A stretch of DNA of 7,723 bases from an uncultured Devosia sp. (GTDB lineage: Bacteria > Pseudomonadota > Alphaproteobacteria > Rhizobiales > Devosiaceae), in contig CAJYKO010000375.1 of the NCBI GenBank assembly GCA_913775215.1, positions 1 to 7,723 of the forward strand. The letters run 5' to 3'. The number at the start of each line of letters is the position of its first letter. The stretch's first letter is position 1. The notes below the pieces were generated by a model that saw only the letters and a list, made by a program, of their open reading frames with translations, was not told where the DNA came from and did no database searches. Position numbers and translations under genes: made by a program. Positions 4,544-7,723 of the stretch are shown here, one piece after another.

Positions 4544-6028
4544 GTGTCCAGCCGTATCATCCCCGTCCAGCCCTTTGACTATGTGGTGTTTGGCGCCACG
4601 GGTGACCTGACCAAGCGCAAGCTCGTTCCTGCGCTCTATCACCGCTTCAAGGACGGCCAGTTCGACGAACAGAGCCGCATCATTGGCGCATCGCGCACCA
4701 AGCTCACCGAAGCCGATTTCCAGCAGTCGGTTCGCGAAGCCATCGCCCAGTTCGTCGAGAAGGACTATCAAGACGCAGCGACCATCGAGCGCTTCGTCAA
4801 GATCTGCACCTATGTGCCGGTCGATGCGTCCAAGCCTGAGGAATCGGGCGATCTCGGCAAGGCACTGCGCAATGATCCAAAGATCGTGCGCGCCTTCTAT
4901 CTGGCGGTGGCGCCGGACCTCTTCGAACCGATCGCCGAATATCTGGCGGCCAAGAAGCTCTACCGCCGCGACGCCCGCGTCGTGATCGAAAAGCCGCTGG
5001 GACATGATCTTGAATCGTCCAAGGCAATCAACGACGGCGTGGCCAAGATATTCAAGGAAGATCAGGTCTATCGTATCGACCACTATCTCGGCAAAGAGAC
5101 GGTGCAGAACCTCCTAGCCCTGCGCTTTGCCAATACGCTTTTCGAGCCCGTCTGGAATTCGGCCCATATCGACCATGTGCAGCTGACCGTGGCCGAAAGC
5201 GTCGGCGCGGGTACGCGCGGCTATTACGACGAATCTGGCGCGCTCCGCGATATGATCCAGAACCACATGCTGCAGTTGCTCTGTCTTGTGGCCATGGAGC
5301 CGCCAGCTTCGGACGAAGCCAATGCGCTGCGCGATGAAAAGCTGAAAGTGCTGCGCGCGCTGCGGCCGATCACCAATGGCGAAGTGGGCAAGAACACCGT
5401 GCGCGGCCAATATCGCGGCGTGTCCTCGGAAGCGACCTCGGTTGCCGGCTATCAGGATGAACTGCCCGAAGACAAGAAGGGCAGCCGCACCGAGACCTTC
5501 GTGGCGCTCAAGGCCAATATCGACAACTGGCGCTGGGCCGGCGTGCCCTTTTACCTGCGCACCGGCAAGCGCATGGCTGAGCGCGTCTCGGAAATCTGCA
5601 TCCAGTTCAAGCCTATTCCGCACTCGATCTTCGACCATGCCGAAGGCGCACCCAAGCCCAATAAGCTCATCATGCGGCTCCAGCCTAATGAGGGCGTCAA
5701 GCTCCTCATGATGATCAAGGATCCGGGGCCGGGCGGCATGCGCCTGCGCGAAGTGCCGCTCAATCTCTCGTTTGCCGAGACCTTTGCCGAGCGTACGCCG
5801 GAAGCCTATGAGCGCCTGCTGATGGACGTGGTGCGCGGCAGCCAGACGCTCTTCATGCGTCGCGACGAGCTCGAAGCCGCCTGGATGTGGGTCGATCCGA
5901 TCCGGGAAGCCTGGGATCGCTCGAGCGAACCGCCGCAGACCTATACGGCCGGCACCTGGGGGCCGAGCGGGGCCGTGGCGCTGATCGAGCGCGATGGCCG
6001 CTCCTGGTATGAAGGTGCGCTCTCGTGA
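4544..6028 (+). CDS. zwf: glucose-6-phosphate 1-dehydrogenase
   Basis: Oxidises glucose 6-phosphate to 6-phosphogluconolactone with NADP+ or NAD+, the first step of both the Entner-Doudoroff and oxidative pentose phosphate routes; cytoplasmic. 494 residues, full length. The N-terminal Rossmann nucleotide loop is FGATGDLTKRKL (16-27), a G-A-T-G-D-L variant of the usual GASGDL. VVIEKPLG (146-153) holds the conserved EKP, with Leu where many family members have Phe. RIDHYLGKE (177-185) is the substrate-binding signature with D179, H180 and K184. The catalytic base is H241 in DMIQNHMLQLL (236-246). The C-terminal half is the large beta-sheet domain. The GTG start at 4544 has AGGGA upstream and begins the family's usual short lead before the first strand. 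Its TGA overlaps the pgl GTG in the sequence GTGA, so translation of the two is coupled. Confidence 0.98.
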   Translation: MSSRIIPVQPFDYVVFGATGDLTKRKLVPALYHRFKDGQFDEQSRIIGASRTKLTEADFQQSVREAIAQFVEKDYQDAATIERFVKICTYVPVDASKPEESGDLGKALRNDPKIVRAFYLAVAPDLFEPIAEYLAAKKLYRRDARVVIEKPLGHDLESSKAINDGVAKIFKEDQVYRIDHYLGKETVQNLLALRFANTLFEPVWNSAHIDHVQLTVAESVGAGTRGYYDESGALRDMIQNHMLQLLCLVAMEPPASDEANALRDEKLKVLRALRPITNGEVGKNTVRGQYRGVSSEATSVAGYQDELPEDKKGSRTETFVALKANIDNWRWAGVPFYLRTGKRMAERVSEICIQFKPIPHSIFDHAEGAPKPNKLIMRLQPNEGVKLLMMIKDPGPGGMRLREVPLNLSFAETFAERTPEAYERLLMDVVRGSQTLFMRRDELEAAWMWVDPIREAWDRSSEPPQTYTAGTWGPSGAVALIERDGRSWYEGALS

Positions 6029-6720
6029 CCATCGACCGCCGCACCTTCGCCGACCGACCGACCCTTGCCAAGGAATTGGCGGAAGCCATTGCCGATCGCA
6101 TTCGCACGGCTATCGCCGAGCGTGGCGCTGCGGCGATCGCCGTCAGTGGTGGTTCGACGCCCGGAAAGTTCTTTCAGGCGCTCGGCAAGTTTCGCGATGT
6201 CGATTGGACCAAGGTCACTGTGACGCTGGTCGACGAACGCTGGGTGGACGAGACTTCGGACCGCTCCAATGCCCTGCTGGTGAACGAAAAGATGCTGCAG
6301 GGCCCCGCGGCCGTGGCCCGGTTCGTGCCGCTCTATTCAGGTGGCGACGAGCCGACGCCGGAGGCCGTGGCCAAGACCAATACGCTCATCAGCGCGCTGC
6401 CAAAGCCTTTTGCCGCCGTGATCCTCGGCATGGGCACCGACGGGCATACGGCGAGCTTTTTCCCGGGCGGCGATACGCTCGATGAAGCGCTGACGGCAGA
6501 GGGCCCGACCCTTGCCATTCATGCGCCGGGCGCGGGCGAACCGCGCATCACCTTTACCCTGCCGCGCCTTTTGGAAACCGATGGCCTTTATCTCCACATC
6601 GAGGGAGAGGAAAAGGCCGAGGTGCTGGAAAAGGCGCTTGGCGACGGTCCGGTCGACGAAATGCCGATCCGCGCCGTGCTGCGCTCGGGCGCGCCGCTTT
6701 CAGTTTACTGGTCGCCCTGA
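6025..6720 (+). CDS. pgl: 6-phosphogluconolactonase (DevB/SOL type)
   Basis: Hydrolyses 6-phosphogluconolactone to 6-phosphogluconate, the step between the zwf and edd products; cytoplasmic. 231 residues, typical length for the DevB-type lactonase. It belongs to the same fold as glucosamine-6-phosphate deaminase, but the following motifs are those of the lactonase: VSGGSTPGKFF (40-50), phosphate binding; VDERWV..(69-74) followed by SDRSNALL (78-85); LGMGTDGHTASFFP (134-147), with D139 and H141 in the active-site region; EPRITFTLP (172-180); and HIEGEEK (191-197). The start is GTG at 6025-6027, overlapping the zwf TGA by 4 bases (GTGA), with no free Shine-Dalgarno needed if translation is coupled. 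It is followed by a 120-base gap before edd, the only real gap inside the operon. Confidence 0.97.
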   Translation: MTIDRRTFADRPTLAKELAEAIADRIRTAIAERGAAAIAVSGGSTPGKFFQALGKFRDVDWTKVTVTLVDERWVDETSDRSNALLVNEKMLQGPAAVARFVPLYSGGDEPTPEAVAKTNTLISALPKPFAAVILGMGTDGHTASFFPGGDTLDEALTAEGPTLAIHAPGAGEPRITFTLPRLLETDGLYLHIEGEEKAEVLEKALGDGPVDEMPIRAVLRSGAPLSVYWSP

Positions 6721-6724
6721 GCTC

Positions 6725-6753
6725 CTGGGGCGGTCCCCAATCGACCGCCCTGG
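6725..6753 (+). other. first GC-rich hairpin in the pgl-edd gap
   Basis: GGGCGGT (6728-6734) pairs perfectly with ACCGCCC (6744-6750) around a 9-base loop. The stem can be lengthened outward to 10 pairs using two G-U wobbles and C6725-G6753. It begins four bases after the pgl stop. There is no T-run after it, so it is more likely a processing or stability element, or a leaky terminator, than a full intrinsic terminator. Confidence 0.45.
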
Positions 6754-6789
6754 CCGCACCCGGCGCCAGTCATCGTTGCAAGGCCTAAC

Positions 6790-6815
6790 CGCGCCAGCGG
6801 CCCCCCTTTGGCGCG
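6790..6815 (+). other. second GC-rich hairpin, in front of edd
   Basis: CGCGCCA (6790-6796) pairs perfectly with TGGCGCG (6809-6815) around a 12-base loop rich in C. It ends 14 bases before the edd Shine-Dalgarno GGAG (6830-6833). The arm sequence GCGCCAG also occurs upstream at 6763-6769, so the TGGCGC strand (6809-6814) has two possible partners. Confidence 0.4.
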
Positions 6816-6840
6816 ACCTTGCCCTATATGGAGAAAGACC

Positions 6841-7723
<883 letters not shown>

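Noticed and set aside
4523..5083. Minus-strand frames inside zwf (also 5114-5638)
   Set aside because: They are antisense to strongly conserved zwf motifs and have no independent start signals.
6824..6840. Separate edd promoter using CTATAT as -10
   Set aside because: The -35 position is a run of C, and a start there would leave no room for the ribosome site that is present.

Overview
The window reads as a chromosomal segment of a GC-rich alphaproteobacterium, most likely of the order Hyphomicrobiales and perhaps Devosia-like. This rests on codon usage, the protein families present and the gene order, not on a marker gene. Nothing indicates a plasmid, phage, insertion sequence, CRISPR array or RNA gene. 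Genes are dense and every intergenic gap is under 200 bases.

Left part (1-2605). The window opens inside a plus-strand gene whose C-terminal 164 residues resemble the end of a small P-loop (AAA_33-like) kinase. It converges with, and overlaps by 34 bases, a small minus-strand secreted protein. Behind that on the minus strand lie a cation diffusion facilitator (CDF) metal exporter and cobU/cobP (cobinamide kinase/guanylyltransferase of B12 assembly). These three minus-strand genes point the same way but are separated by 52 and 187 bases, so they need not be one transcript. The gap ahead of the CDF gene holds a near-palindrome resembling an iron-type (Irr/ICE-like) operator. A 9-bp perfect hairpin sits just after the CDF stop.

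Middle (2606-3589). A 148-base divergent gap separates cobU from a plus-strand DUF2161 protein, a PD-(D/E)XK nuclease-fold protein with visible D, ExK and Q residues and a winged-helix-like tail. A 170-base gap follows, with a TATACT element and the palindrome ACACC-TTAG-GGTGT. It is the probable control region of the next operon.

Right part (3590-7723). This is an Entner-Doudoroff operon: a BadF/BadG-type sugar kinase, zwf (glucose-6-phosphate dehydrogenase), pgl (6-phosphogluconolactonase) and edd (6-phosphogluconate dehydratase, cut by the window end). The kinase would supply a sugar 6-phosphate; zwf, pgl and edd then take glucose 6-phosphate to 2-keto-3-deoxy-6-phosphogluconate. The unusual point is a BadF-family (glucosamine/N-acetylglucosamine kinase-like) enzyme in the place where a glucokinase would be expected. 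pgl and edd are separated by 120 bases with two GC-rich hairpins that have an alternative pairing.

I see no clear new defence or mobile system. The points worth following are the kinase at the head of the operon, the altered metal sites of the CDF transporter, the pgl-edd spacer and the DUF2161 gene.
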